Origin: a virus | Length of the DNA stretch: 48,364 nucleotides | IMG/VR virus record: IMGVR_UViG_3300028653_000025 | Coordinates: 1 to 48,364 of that record | Direction: 5' to 3' (one strand) | Part shown: positions 22,753 through 31,335 of the stretch, piece after piece | Position numbering within the stretch: position 1 is the stretch's first letter | Layout of the letters: each line of letters opens with the position of its first letter | Program-made: the position numbers and the translations under genes | The notes under the pieces: model-generated | Seen by the model: only the letters and a program-made list of their open reading frames with translations | The model's database searches: none | Told to the model about the DNA's origin: nothing

Positions 22753-23127
22753 ATGGCGGCGTTCACAGATGCGCAGAAGGCTGCAATCAGACAGTATTTG
22801 GGTTTCAGTGAGCTATTTCACGATGTCGATACTCGTCTTGAGTCGCAGATGTCCGAGATCGGCACACGGTCACCCGACGCCGCAACGCGCATTGTCAACA
22901 ACCTGACGGCGCTCGCCGCGATTGATACCCGGCTAACGTCGGCGCTCGACAACCTAGACCTAGTGCGGGCAGAGGATGTGACCTTTCTTGGCCCCGCGCA
23001 GCTCGAGGCAATCAGGACGCATGGTCGGATGCTGATCGGCCAAATTGCCATCACGCTCGAAGTGCAACCACGTCGAGACTACTACTCGACGGGCGCCGAG
23101 ATGTCCGGCTGCATCATGCTCGGGTAA
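22753..23127 (+). CDS. Head-tail connector (adaptor) protein
   Basis: This 124-residue, largely helical protein has an N-terminal helix (D-A-Q-K-A-A-I-R-Q-Y-L-G) and further helices. In size and composition it resembles the adaptor ring that docks to the portal in SPP1/HK97-type phages. The order capsid, adaptor, closure, gp10-like, terminator seen here is the standard one. Called mainly from size, helix content and order. Confidence 0.6.
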   Translation: MAAFTDAQKAAIRQYLGFSELFHDVDTRLESQMSEIGTRSPDAATRIVNNLTALAAIDTRLTSALDNLDLVRAEDVTFLGPAQLEAIRTHGRMLIGQIAITLEVQPRRDYYSTGAEMSGCIMLG

Positions 23128-23130
23128 ACC

Positions 23131-23583
23131 ATGACGACCGTTCGCGACAGGGTCTTGGCCAAGATCGACAAAGGGCGTCAGGTGGTTGACGCGCTCGGGC
23201 TGCGTCGTTTTTTGGTGGCGGTCAGGCGTCGTACTTGGTCAGGGGGCGCGCCTGGTCGCGGAACCGCGACCAATGTTGACCTCGTTCTGTCTCCGAGGCC
23301 GCGATGTCGCCAGCCGTCGGCACACGACGTTGCGTCGAGTGGCGGGACGTTTGAGGAAGGCGATTACATTATCGACCGCATCACGCCTTCATTCATGATC
23401 GGTGGTAGTGGGGGATACACACCTGACCAATTGCAGATCGTTCCGGCGTCGGAAGCAGAGGAAGTACTGATCCTGGTTACTGGTGACGACGGAGCACATG
23501 AGTGCACCCTGGTCACGCAGCATTTTGACGCGGCATTCGGCTACGAGCTCCATGCGAGGCCGCGCCGGGTCCCGACAATCTAA
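23131..23583 (+). CDS. Head closure / stopper-like protein
   Basis: This 150-residue, mainly beta protein contains a V-R-R-R-T-W-S-G-G segment and G-T-F-E-E-G-D-Y-I-I-D-R-I-T-P-S. Its position directly after the adaptor and before the gp10-like gene fits a neck stopper protein. The stop overlaps the next ATG (TAATG). Confidence 0.55.
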   Translation: MTTVRDRVLAKIDKGRQVVDALGLRRFLVAVRRRTWSGGAPGRGTATNVDLVLSPRPRCRQPSAHDVASSGGTFEEGDYIIDRITPSFMIGGSGGYTPDQLQIVPASEAEEVLILVTGDDGAHECTLVTQHFDAAFGYELHARPRRVPTI

Positions 23584-24155
23584 TGTCTGAAACGATCACA
23601 ACGCCGGACGGAATTTCAGCGCTGCTGATGGCCGATGGCAGGCACCGGCAAGAGGGGATACAGTCGGCAGTTGTCGAGGCCGCAGCGCTTGGCGCTGAAA
23701 TCGTAGCGCAGGCAACTCCTCGCAGGTGGCGCGGGCACCTCAAGCAGTCAATCATTGCGCAGCCGCTCCCCAAGGGCGCGGAGGTGCGCGTTGACGCTCC
23801 CTATGCAGGAATCATCGAGGTTGGCGCCAGGCCGCACATGCCGCCGCTCGGGCCGCTTCTCGAGTGGGCAAGAGAGCACACGCGGGGATTTGGAATCAAG
23901 AATCCCAGGTTTCGCGGTTCTGGCCCGAAGAAAAACGAATCAGCGGCGGATTTTGCCAAGCGCTCCAACAAGGCATTTGCGAAGCATCTCGAGAAGGTTG
24001 ACGACTTCGAACGCGCCGCGCTGGATCTCGCGAACGCCATCAGATTCAAGATTGCACACTACGGCTCGCCGCCAACCTGGTGGGTTAAGGGCTGCCTTGC
24101 GCAGATGGAGCGCGTACTTGCCCGCTGCGTCAAAAAGGCAATGGAGCGCAAATGA
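23583..24155 (+). CDS. HK97 gp10-like neck/tail protein
   Basis: This 190-residue protein has the HK97 gp10-type signature Y-A-G-I-I-E-V-G-A-R-P-H-M-P-P, with the G-A-R/P-H-M-P-P turn typical of that family. The C-terminus is basic and helical. These proteins join the head closure to the tail tube end. It is coupled to the next gene by ATGA. Confidence 0.75.
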   Translation: MSETITTPDGISALLMADGRHRQEGIQSAVVEAAALGAEIVAQATPRRWRGHLKQSIIAQPLPKGAEVRVDAPYAGIIEVGARPHMPPLGPLLEWAREHTRGFGIKNPRFRGSGPKKNESAADFAKRSNKAFAKHLEKVDDFERAALDLANAIRFKIAHYGSPPTWWVKGCLAQMERVLARCVKKAMERK

Positions 24156-24790
24156 GCACACCGACGGAACCAAGGGCGGCGTGTCGCAAGGCGCTCGCAA
24201 CATCACTCTCAAGTTACCTGACACCGCTTCATAGCGGCATTGTCGTTTCGGAGAAGTGGCCGACGCCGGGAAAGGCACTGACGGCGCTATCACTGACCGT
24301 TATTACGCCTGGGACGGCGCCAAAGGTCGAATTTCATCAGCCGGTCAAACACAAGGTAACACTGCCCGAGAGTGGTCACGCCGGAACGGTCCTTTACAGT
24401 TACGGCCGCGTTGACGTAGACCTGCAAATTGACGCCTGGGCGCTCTATCCTGCGACGAGAGACGCGCTTGCACTAAGTACGCTCCGCGCCCTCAATCGTC
24501 CAGCCAACGTGACGCTATCGACGCCAGCGCTTACGGACTACAGCCACGCTCCCGGCCTTGTGCTGCGGCTAACTGATTGGTTCAACGTCACGGCGAGCTA
24601 TCGCTTTGACGCTCTCGGGGCGATTCCCGAGAACAGCGATGCTGCGCAGGTGAACGAGTACCGGGCAACGTGGCAGGGGTCGGCGCATTTCTATCTTTGC
24701 GACGAGCAGCAGCTTTACCTCATGCAAAAGATTCTCCTCAAGGCCAAGTACGACAACGGCCCGCAGGAAACGATTCAACTGATTCCGTAG
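24152..24790 (+). CDS. Tail terminator-like protein
   Basis: This 212-residue beta-rich protein lies between the gp10-like and sheath genes, where tail-completion/terminator proteins are encoded. It includes V-D-V-D-L-Q-I-D-A-W-A and E-Y-R-A-T-W-Q-G-S-A-H-F-Y-L, typical of strand-forming segments. Called from context and composition. Confidence 0.6.
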   Translation: MSTPTEPRAACRKALATSLSSYLTPLHSGIVVSEKWPTPGKALTALSLTVITPGTAPKVEFHQPVKHKVTLPESGHAGTVLYSYGRVDVDLQIDAWALYPATRDALALSTLRALNRPANVTLSTPALTDYSHAPGLVLRLTDWFNVTASYRFDALGAIPENSDAAQVNEYRATWQGSAHFYLCDEQQLYLMQKILLKAKYDNGPQETIQLIP

Positions 24791-24804
24791 CAGCAACCTT
24801 TTTC

Positions 24805-24821
24805 CCGGCGCGATGCGCCGG
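24805..24821 (+). repeat. Intercistronic hairpin before the sheath gene
   Basis: CCGGCGC-GAT-GCGCCGG forms a 7-bp GC stem with a 3-base loop, 22 bases upstream of the sheath start codon. The preceding TTTTT lies on the wrong side for a rightward terminator. It probably stabilises or separates messages. Confidence 0.6.
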
Positions 24822-24842
24822 ACCACAAAACGAGGTGCATCG

Positions 24843-26669
24843 ATGCCGCTTTTTGAAACCAGCCGCGCGGCTGCGCGGACGCCAGGCCCGCATGTTGTGG
24901 ACTCGGCAACTCCAAGGATCATTTCTGGCGTCAGCATGGGGCGAATCGGCCTCGCTGCACAGACCGAATGGGGGCCGGTCAAGTCGGCCTATGTCCCCGA
25001 TGATGCAACGGATTTTCTCAACACGTTCTTCCCGGCAGGTAGCCCGCGGTCCTCGACGGGATGGCTTGCCGTTGCCGGCCGCAAGAAAGCACCATGGACG
25101 ATGGCGCGCGTGCTCGGCGGGAACGAAGGATTGCTCGCGCCTGACGGGCTAGCCGTGACCACCCACGGAACCCCTGGGGCAGCGACCTACAAGTACAAGG
25201 TAGTTGCCAAGAACGCCATCGGTCACACCCAGGGCAGCTGCGAAGTTGACATCGCGACGGGCAACGCAACCCTCGACATCACAAACTACAACGTGCTGGC
25301 CTGGACCGCCGTCACCGGGGCGACCCACTACGATGTGTATCTCGTAGCTGCGGCCGGCAACGTTGCGACGGCCGGCCTTCTCTCTGCCGACCTCACTGGC
25401 GTCACCTACAGCCACAAGGGCGAAGCGGGCGACGGGAATGCTGCCCCCACCTCGAACACCACCGGGTGGAAGACGGCGGTTTGCTACCTGCTCGACTCCT
25501 CGAGCGTCCCGGTTGCCAAGCTGATCGCAAAGTACGCCGGAACGTTGGCGCATGGCTTCGTCGTGACCGTTGCTGCTGCCTCGGGCGGCGATGCGACCAA
25601 GTTCGACCTCGCTGTTTCGCTTTCCAACGCAGTCACCGGGGCGACAGGTGAGACGTACAAGAACCTGAAAACGGCGGCAACGGCGGTACTCGCTGACGTG
25701 AGCGGGTCGGTGTTGCTCTCGTCCTACGCGCTCGTCGGCACGCCAGCGTCGCGCCCGGCCAACGGAGCCTATTCGTTCGTCGGCGGATCGAACGGCGCAG
25801 CTGTTGCCGCGGCAGATTACGACGATGCGTTTGACGCGCTCGACGCAGAAGACGACGTATCGGTGTTTGGCGCGGACGATTGCGGTGATTCGATTCGCCC
25901 GACGGTGAACGGCTACATCCTGACCCACGCACAGGGCAAGACGGATCGTCAAGGGTTCGTGCAGTCGAATACCGGCGACGCCTGGGCCACGGTCAAGACG
26001 GACGTGACGAGCTACCGAGACAAGAGCGTCAAGTATTTCACCTGGGCATACGTCCGCGATGTGAACGGCGTCGAGCAGCTTTCGCCCGCTTGGACCTTCG
26101 CCGCGACCGGCGTCGTGTCACAGAAACCGAATCAGAGCGAGGCATGGTGGGCCGATGACACCACCGAACTCTATTCGGCCATCAGTTCGCTGCCAAGCGA
26201 CAAGGTGAGCAGCGCCGACGAGACGGTGCGCGGCGACGCGACGGAGCTCGGCATCTGCATCCCGATCAAACTCCCGAGCGGGCGGTATGCGATGCTTCAC
26301 GATCGCACCACTTCGACCACGCTCAACGAGCGCTACGGCGTGACGTTCCGCATTCGCCGCTACATCGCCAAGTCGAGCATCACGGGGCTTGCTCCTTGGA
26401 CGAACGGCCCGAACGGCCCGAGCGACCAGCGCGACGCCAAAACGGCGATGGACAACTTTCTTGAGAGCTGCGTTGCGGCGGGCTATCTGGTTGTCCCTCC
26501 GAGCGGAACAGTCGCGTACAAGACAGACATCGGGAGTGGGGTGAACACGTCGGCGAGTGTTGCCGCTGGTGAGTTTGCCATCGCGCTCGAGGCAACAACC
26601 TGCAGCGTCATGGAAAAGATATTCCTGCTGTTCCAGGTTGGTCCGACGGTGGTTGTCAGCGCTTCCTAA
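24843..26669 (+). CDS. Contractile tail sheath protein
   Basis: This protein has about 608 residues from ATG 24843. The start region P-G-P-H-V-V-D and G-R-I-G-L-A-A-Q-T-E-W-G-P is the N-terminal sheath signature (P-G-V...G-x-x-G...G-P). The C-terminus has the conserved L-N-E-R-Y-G-V-T-F-R-I-R and the final K-I-F-L-L-F-Q-V domain used in the sheath mesh. An Ig/fibronectin-like insertion is present at about 95-200. The protein proves a myovirus-type contractile tail. The insertion probably projects from the sheath surface. Confidence 0.9.
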   Translation: MPLFETSRAAARTPGPHVVDSATPRIISGVSMGRIGLAAQTEWGPVKSAYVPDDATDFLNTFFPAGSPRSSTGWLAVAGRKKAPWTMARVLGGNEGLLAPDGLAVTTHGTPGAATYKYKVVAKNAIGHTQGSCEVDIATGNATLDITNYNVLAWTAVTGATHYDVYLVAAAGNVATAGLLSADLTGVTYSHKGEAGDGNAAPTSNTTGWKTAVCYLLDSSSVPVAKLIAKYAGTLAHGFVVTVAAASGGDATKFDLAVSLSNAVTGATGETYKNLKTAATAVLADVSGSVLLSSYALVGTPASRPANGAYSFVGGSNGAAVAAADYDDAFDALDAEDDVSVFGADDCGDSIRPTVNGYILTHAQGKTDRQGFVQSNTGDAWATVKTDVTSYRDKSVKYFTWAYVRDVNGVEQLSPAWTFAATGVVSQKPNQSEAWWADDTTELYSAISSLPSDKVSSADETVRGDATELGICIPIKLPSGRYAMLHDRTTSTTLNERYGVTFRIRRYIAKSSITGLAPWTNGPNGPSDQRDAKTAMDNFLESCVAAGYLVVPPSGTVAYKTDIGSGVNTSASVAAGEFAIALEATTCSVMEKIFLLFQVGPTVVVSAS

Positions 26670-26690
26670 CAAATCAATTCAACCGAGGGA

Positions 26691-26710
26691 GCCGGGTCGC
26701 GAGGCCCGGC
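26691..26710 (+). repeat. GNRA-capped hairpin between sheath and tube genes
   Basis: GCCGGGTC-GCGA-GGCCCGGC gives an 8-bp stem (one T-G pair) with a GCGA tetraloop, an especially stable RNA loop type. It lies between the two most highly expressed tail genes and has no T run after it, so message stabilisation or processing is more likely than termination. Confidence 0.6.
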
Positions 26711-26726
26711 CCCTTGAGGTACACAC

Positions 26727-27176
26727 ATGGCCGACGCAGATCCCAAACTCGTACTCACCGGCTCGAACATCCGATTTCGGGCCTTCGTTGGAACGCGCCC
26801 CGTTTATGACGTGACTACTCTTTTCAAGAGTGGCGATGTCGAAGAAGTAGCGATCCTGTTCAGCGACAAGTACGTCGGCAGGAAGCGCGACCGCAAGGAC
26901 AAGAAGCGCACGGGATGGAAACTCACGGCAGAGTTTGACACTGCCGATCTCGCCATTGTGAGCGAAATCGACGCCATCGAAGATGCGCGCGAAGCGAATC
27001 TGGCGGTGCCGGAACTGTCGTTTGCCGTCGAGCTTGCCGAGCGATCGGGGGCCTTTGAGGGCTTCGTGATTCGCAAGTGCGTCGCTTCGTACAAGATGGG
27101 CATCAAGGGCAAGGATGAGCGCGTTCCTCTCTCGCTCACCGTCGAAGGCGAAGATAAGTTGCCGGTGACCACCTAA
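26727..27176 (+). CDS. Tail tube protein
   Basis: This 149-residue, mostly beta protein directly follows the sheath gene, as in essentially all contractile-tailed phages. Segments such as A-I-L-F-S-D-K-Y-V-G-R-K and T-G-W-K-L-T-A-E-F-D suit the beta-sandwich of tube proteins. Its stop overlaps the chaperone start (TAATGG). Confidence 0.8.
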   Translation: MADADPKLVLTGSNIRFRAFVGTRPVYDVTTLFKSGDVEEVAILFSDKYVGRKRDRKDKKRTGWKLTAEFDTADLAIVSEIDAIEDAREANLAVPELSFAVELAERSGAFEGFVIRKCVASYKMGIKGKDERVPLSLTVEGEDKLPVTT

Positions 27177-27637
27177 TGGCGATCCTGCATGAAATGCTGC
27201 TCCCGGTATCTCACCGGGGACTACGCTTTCGCGAGCCGTCGACGAAGGAATGGCTCAATATCCAGAGCCTGGCGCGCAAGCGTGCGAAGGGCGATGATTC
27301 CGCGGTTGCGGTTTCAGGGTCAATCGAAGGCGCAGCGTCGCTCATTGACAGCTACACCGAGCCGCTCAAGCCCGTGTTCGTTCAGGCCAATGACGCCGAC
27401 GGCAAAGAAGTAGAAACCGGCATTATCGACGTTGACGCCACGCTTGACGCGGTGTCGCCGGGAGCGTGGCGCAAGACGGGCTACCTCGAGTTGATCACGG
27501 ACGGCCCCGGCCACTTGCTGTCAGTCCTCGACAAGCCGCACGACTTCGGCGCCGTCGACAGGGAGATTGCCAGGAAGCTCGTCGGTGATTCAAGCCCTTT
27601 GCAGGGAAAGACCAGGATGGTCTGCGTCGAAAAATAG
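27176..27637 (+). CDS. Tail assembly chaperone, first frame
   Basis: This 153-residue protein sits between tube and tape measure, the invariant position of gpG/gpGT-type chaperones. Its last codons are GTC-GAA-AAA-TAG. The five-A run and a second open frame starting one base back just before the stop suggest a programmed -1 frameshift that fuses this protein to the next 43+ residues. The unshifted product has the usual length of the first chaperone. Confidence 0.75.
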   Translation: MAILHEMLLPVSHRGLRFREPSTKEWLNIQSLARKRAKGDDSAVAVSGSIEGAASLIDSYTEPLKPVFVQANDADGKEVETGIIDVDATLDAVSPGAWRKTGYLELITDGPGHLLSVLDKPHDFGAVDREIARKLVGDSSPLQGKTRMVCVEK

Positions 27638-27645
27638 CGCTCCTC

Positions 27646-27777
27646 ATGCGCTACGGGCATCAGCCCTGGTCTGAAGTGGCGGCGATGCCGCTGCCGATAA
27701 TGGAAGCGCTCTGTGGCGAGATCATGACCATCATCGAACTCGAGAACAAGTCAGGTCAGTCCCCGAGAGAGGCATAA
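27646..27777 (+). CDS. Tail assembly chaperone, -1 frame extension
   Basis: Reading one base back at the A run near 27632-27636 continues as K-I-A-L-L-M-R-Y-G-H-Q-P-W-S-E-V and ends at TAA 27775-27777. The R-Y-G-H-x-P-W signature is typical of the second half of phage tail chaperones. A stand-alone start at ATG 27646 is possible but has no good ribosome site, so the frameshift fusion (27176-27777) is preferred. The TAA overlaps the tape-measure ATG. Confidence 0.65.
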   Translation: MRYGHQPWSEVAAMPLPIMEALCGEIMTIIELENKSGQSPREA

Positions 27778-29360
27778 TGGGCGATACCGTCTACAGGGTG
27801 AAAACCGTCTACGACGTGGAGACGGGCGCCGCAGATGCCAGCGTGAAGCACCTCGGGGAGCACTTCTCCACGCTCGCGATGGGCATCAACCAGGCGCGGG
27901 AACTGATCGGCAGTTTCTATTCGGCGCTAAAGTCAGGCATCGGCGACATCATCCACATCGGCGCCGCGATGGAAGCGAACCGGATCGCGATGGCCGGCAT
28001 GATCCAGGCCGGCGGATTCGGTGGCATCAGGGGAGATGCCGAGGGTTTTGAAGACGCCATGCGCGCATCAGAAGCCATGATGCACAAGATCCACGCCGAC
28101 GCCAAGGGGCTGCCTGGAACGGCGGAACAACTACGCAGCATCTTTCAGCAAGCCATCCCGGCGAGCATGACGACCGGGATGAGCCTCGGGCAAACCGAGC
28201 AGATGGCCGCAAAAGCAATGGCCGTCGGAAACGCATTTGGAATGCAGGCCGACACCATCGGCCACAGCCTGGCGATGATGCTGCAGGGGCACGCGCGAAG
28301 CATTGACCCTCTGTTTAGAAACCTCGCCGGCTACATGAAGGGCGGGCAAGAGGGCTTCAACAAGATGACCGCGCCAGAACGGGCGCGAGCGCTGCTTGAT
28401 GCATTCGCCAAGTTTCAGCCGATGATCGACAAGTACGGAGAATCTTGGAACGCCGTCGCAACCACCGTCGAGATGTACGGCGAGGAAGTGGAAAAAGCAT
28501 TCTCCAAGCCGGTCACAAACGTCTTCAAGAGCGTTCTCGTCGACATCTCGAAATGGTACGAGAAGCACGAGGAGGAGGTCCAGCAGCTCGCAAGGGACAT
28601 CGGCGAGACGCTTGCTGGCGCGATCGGCAAGGCGTGGGACGCAGCAAAGGGGCTCGGCGGAGCGCTGGCGTCGGTCAACTGGGGCAGTGTTGCAACGCTT
28701 GCCACAATGGCGGGAGGGGCGATCCTGTTCTGCGTTGGCGCAATGAACGCCGGCAAGATTGGCGCCGCGCTCTTTGCGGTAGAATCTAAGCTGCTTGCAG
28801 AAGCGCAGCTATTCTTGACGGGGGCGTTTTCGGCGACGGGGCTGGCTATCATGGGCGTCGTCACGGCGGTTGTTCTCGCGATTGGATACATCGACGAGCT
28901 AAGAGAGTCGATGGAGTCCATGTTCGAGGGCAACGAAACCATGTTTTGGATGCTCAAGAAAGCCGGCGTTGTCCCCGAAAACGTGACGTTCGAGCAGTAC
29001 AAAGCAGGAATGGACGAGAGCCGCGATCGTGAGTACGGCATCAAGGGGAAATTCGGCGCACGCCAAGAGGCAGGCCGAAACGATCTCATGTCGAGGCTGC
29101 AAGACAACCTCGGGATAAATCTTGGGCTCAAGGTATCCGGGGACAAGTCCAAAGAAGATCCGACGGTCAAGAAGATCCTCGAGGGCAAGGGCATATCGGT
29201 CAAACCGACGACGAACATCGGCAGCGTGAATATCCATCAGACGGTGAACGCCGCCGAAGACCCCGACCGCGTGTTCATAGATATGAAGCGAGCGATCGAG
29301 GCGGGCATCCATCATCCGACGGAAAGCCCGACCTCGCTCGGAGCGGTCATTCGTAGCTAG
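27777..29360 (+). CDS. Tape measure protein
   Basis: This 527-residue helical protein lies right after the chaperone pair. Hydrophobic stretches (T-L-A-T-M-A-G-G-A-I-L-F-C-V-G, then G-L-A-I-M-G-V-V-T-A-V-V-L-A-I-G) could insert in the host membrane on ejection. N-terminal helices and a Lys/Asp-rich C-terminus are standard. By the usual residue-to-length relation it would span a relatively short tail of roughly 80 nm. Confidence 0.85.
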   Translation: MGDTVYRVKTVYDVETGAADASVKHLGEHFSTLAMGINQARELIGSFYSALKSGIGDIIHIGAAMEANRIAMAGMIQAGGFGGIRGDAEGFEDAMRASEAMMHKIHADAKGLPGTAEQLRSIFQQAIPASMTTGMSLGQTEQMAAKAMAVGNAFGMQADTIGHSLAMMLQGHARSIDPLFRNLAGYMKGGQEGFNKMTAPERARALLDAFAKFQPMIDKYGESWNAVATTVEMYGEEVEKAFSKPVTNVFKSVLVDISKWYEKHEEEVQQLARDIGETLAGAIGKAWDAAKGLGGALASVNWGSVATLATMAGGAILFCVGAMNAGKIGAALFAVESKLLAEAQLFLTGAFSATGLAIMGVVTAVVLAIGYIDELRESMESMFEGNETMFWMLKKAGVVPENVTFEQYKAGMDESRDREYGIKGKFGARQEAGRNDLMSRLQDNLGINLGLKVSGDKSKEDPTVKKILEGKGISVKPTTNIGSVNIHQTVNAAEDPDRVFIDMKRAIEAGIHHPTESPTSLGAVIRS

Positions 29361-29391
29361 CAGTTACCCGAAACGCACGCGAGGGGGCTTC

Positions 29392-30726
29392 ATGGCATCA
29401 ACCGCCCTGCGCTACTGCCCCCGGGCAATGGTGAGCCTTACAGCCGCAGTTGAGGGAAGCGATCAGCTCGTCACAACGAAAGTTGTGCCCTCGTCGGTCA
29501 ACGTAACGCGCAAGCCACACACGCACGCCGACGAGGCGCGCGTAGAGGTGCTGGGCTCGGCGCTGCCATTTGACCCGCGCCAAATTGAATCGCTGGCGAT
29601 GGTCATATGGCTTGGCGATGTCGCTGGGATCAATGACGACGTTAGCCTGTCTGAAAATAACATCAGGTTTGCATCCTACGTCGACACCGACGAAGACGAG
29701 CGGAGCGACAAGGGGCCGCGCGTCGAGCTCGTGGCCCGCGATATGTCGGGAGTGCTGCGCGACGCCAAGAAGTGGGACGCCAAGGCAGCACCTCGATACT
29801 CTGACACGCTCGAGTCGGCAATCTCAAAGATTTTGATGGAAGTGCCCGGCGCGGAACAACTGGAAATCGATCTCCCGTCAGATCTCCAAGGGGTCACGCT
29901 CGGAAAAGCCGCGAACAAGAAGACGGCAACCGGCCCGATCCCGCTCCCCAAGGCGCAGTGCTCTGCCTGGGAAGCAATCGAGGCAGCGGCGGGGATCATT
30001 GGACTTCTCGTCGACGTAGACATGGATACGATCCGCCTGCGCACGCCGGCGTCAGTATTTGGCGACACGTCGAATCCTGAAAGCACAAAGCCGGCCTATT
30101 CCTTCGTGTTTGGGACGGAAAAGGGAAACCTGCTCAGTGTTCGCCGACGCAAACGGTTCCTTTCGGTGCGAAAGGGCGTCAGGGTGGTTAGCTTCGATCC
30201 TGATTCGCGCTCCATCTTGGAGCAGGACTGGCCGCCAGACGGCGCGCTACCGCCCCGCAAGCGCCCACCCATCCACAAGCGCACAAAGAAGCCGAGCAAG
30301 ACCGCGCCAAAGGCAATAGCGCCGCCCGAGAGAGACATATTTCGCGTTCCTGGGCTGCACACCAAAGACGCAGCGCTTACCGTTGCCAAGCGCATCTGGA
30401 CCGAGCGAGCCAAGCAGGAAATCGAGGGAGAGATTGTCACCCCGCTATGGGACGCCGACTTGCTCAACCTCAAGAACGGCGATCGCATCATCATCAAGAT
30501 CGCGCCGGACATCGAAGCCGAACTGCAGCGGACGAACGACGACGAAAAGAAGATCCGGTTCCTGCAGTCACGCCTGATGATTGAACGGGAAGCGGCGCGG
30601 GTGCTGATTCGCGCATCACAGCACCGGCCGTCGGACCTGTTCTACGTCAAGCAGGTTCATTTTTCATGGCGCGCGGACGGTGCGCCGTCGGTGTCAATCA
30701 ACTTCCTCAACCTGATTGTGCTCTGA
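29392..30726 (+). CDS. Baseplate hub protein (gpD/gp27-like)
   Basis: This 444-residue protein has an early R-A-M-V-S-L segment, a beta-domain start, and a mid-protein domain (A-W-E-A-I-E-A-A-A-G-I-I-G-L-L-V-D-V-D). That pattern fits late-control gene D/gp27 hub proteins. It follows the tape measure by 31 bases and is coupled to the probable spike gene by TGATG. The hub forms the ring that carries the puncturing tip. Confidence 0.7.
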   Translation: MASTALRYCPRAMVSLTAAVEGSDQLVTTKVVPSSVNVTRKPHTHADEARVEVLGSALPFDPRQIESLAMVIWLGDVAGINDDVSLSENNIRFASYVDTDEDERSDKGPRVELVARDMSGVLRDAKKWDAKAAPRYSDTLESAISKILMEVPGAEQLEIDLPSDLQGVTLGKAANKKTATGPIPLPKAQCSAWEAIEAAAGIIGLLVDVDMDTIRLRTPASVFGDTSNPESTKPAYSFVFGTEKGNLLSVRRRKRFLSVRKGVRVVSFDPDSRSILEQDWPPDGALPPRKRPPIHKRTKKPSKTAPKAIAPPERDIFRVPGLHTKDAALTVAKRIWTERAKQEIEGEIVTPLWDADLLNLKNGDRIIIKIAPDIEAELQRTNDDEKKIRFLQSRLMIEREAARVLIRASQHRPSDLFYVKQVHFSWRADGAPSVSINFLNLIVL

Positions 30727-31328
30727 TGGCGATGCGCGACGTACTCACTGGCGGCAATGTTCGCCAGCTCGCCGGCATCGAAGACGAGGGTGGTTGTCGA
30801 GTCGGCGTTATCGCTCATCCCGATGGAGCAAGCCCCGTCGAGATCGATAGCAAGAGCCGCGATATATGGGTGTGGGCCAAGGATCACTACACGGGCCAGT
30901 TTTACCGCGGGCGCCTGTTCCTGGCCTGTAATGCACTGCTGCGCCTACCCGGCAAGGGTGAGAGCTGCATGATACTGCGCCCGGCACACTGCGGCACGAA
31001 CGGTGAACCGTACATCCTCTGGGGAGACTTGACGACCATCCCCGGTTGGCTCGACGCCAACAACGCAGGGATTTCAACCAAGGAATCCCTGCACCTCAAC
31101 TCTACCGACGGTGATGTGATTTTAAAAGAAGGAAGCCGCAACGTTGCGCGCGAGAAAGACGATCTCGACGTTGGGACGCTGCAGGCGATGGATGGCATGG
31201 GGTTACCTGTGACATTCACCTACGTTCCCTCGACGGCAACCGGGCCGGGGGCGCCGTCAATCGGCGCATCGGTGCAACTCGCCGGCATTGTCAAGGCCGG
31301 AACCGGCAACCCGCACATCAAGGGCTAA
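30726..31328 (+). CDS. Probable baseplate spike/assembly protein (gpV-like)
   Basis: This 200-residue protein starts at ATG 30726 in a TGATG overlap. An OB-like beta core (V-E-I-D-S-K-S-R-D-I-W-V-W-A-K-D) and a Thr/Gly-rich C-terminal region suggest a central spike or cap between hub and baseplate wedge genes. The family is inferred from order; no lysozyme domain is seen. Confidence 0.55.
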   Translation: MAMRDVLTGGNVRQLAGIEDEGGCRVGVIAHPDGASPVEIDSKSRDIWVWAKDHYTGQFYRGRLFLACNALLRLPGKGESCMILRPAHCGTNGEPYILWGDLTTIPGWLDANNAGISTKESLHLNSTDGDVILKEGSRNVAREKDDLDVGTLQAMDGMGLPVTFTYVPSTATGPGAPSIGASVQLAGIVKAGTGNPHIKG

Positions 31329-31335
31329 ACCAACC

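Noticed and set aside
25149-25952. 267-residue minus-strand frame inside the sheath gene
   Set aside because: High-GC shadow frame; composition dominated by Arg and no domain, while the plus-strand sheath protein is clear.
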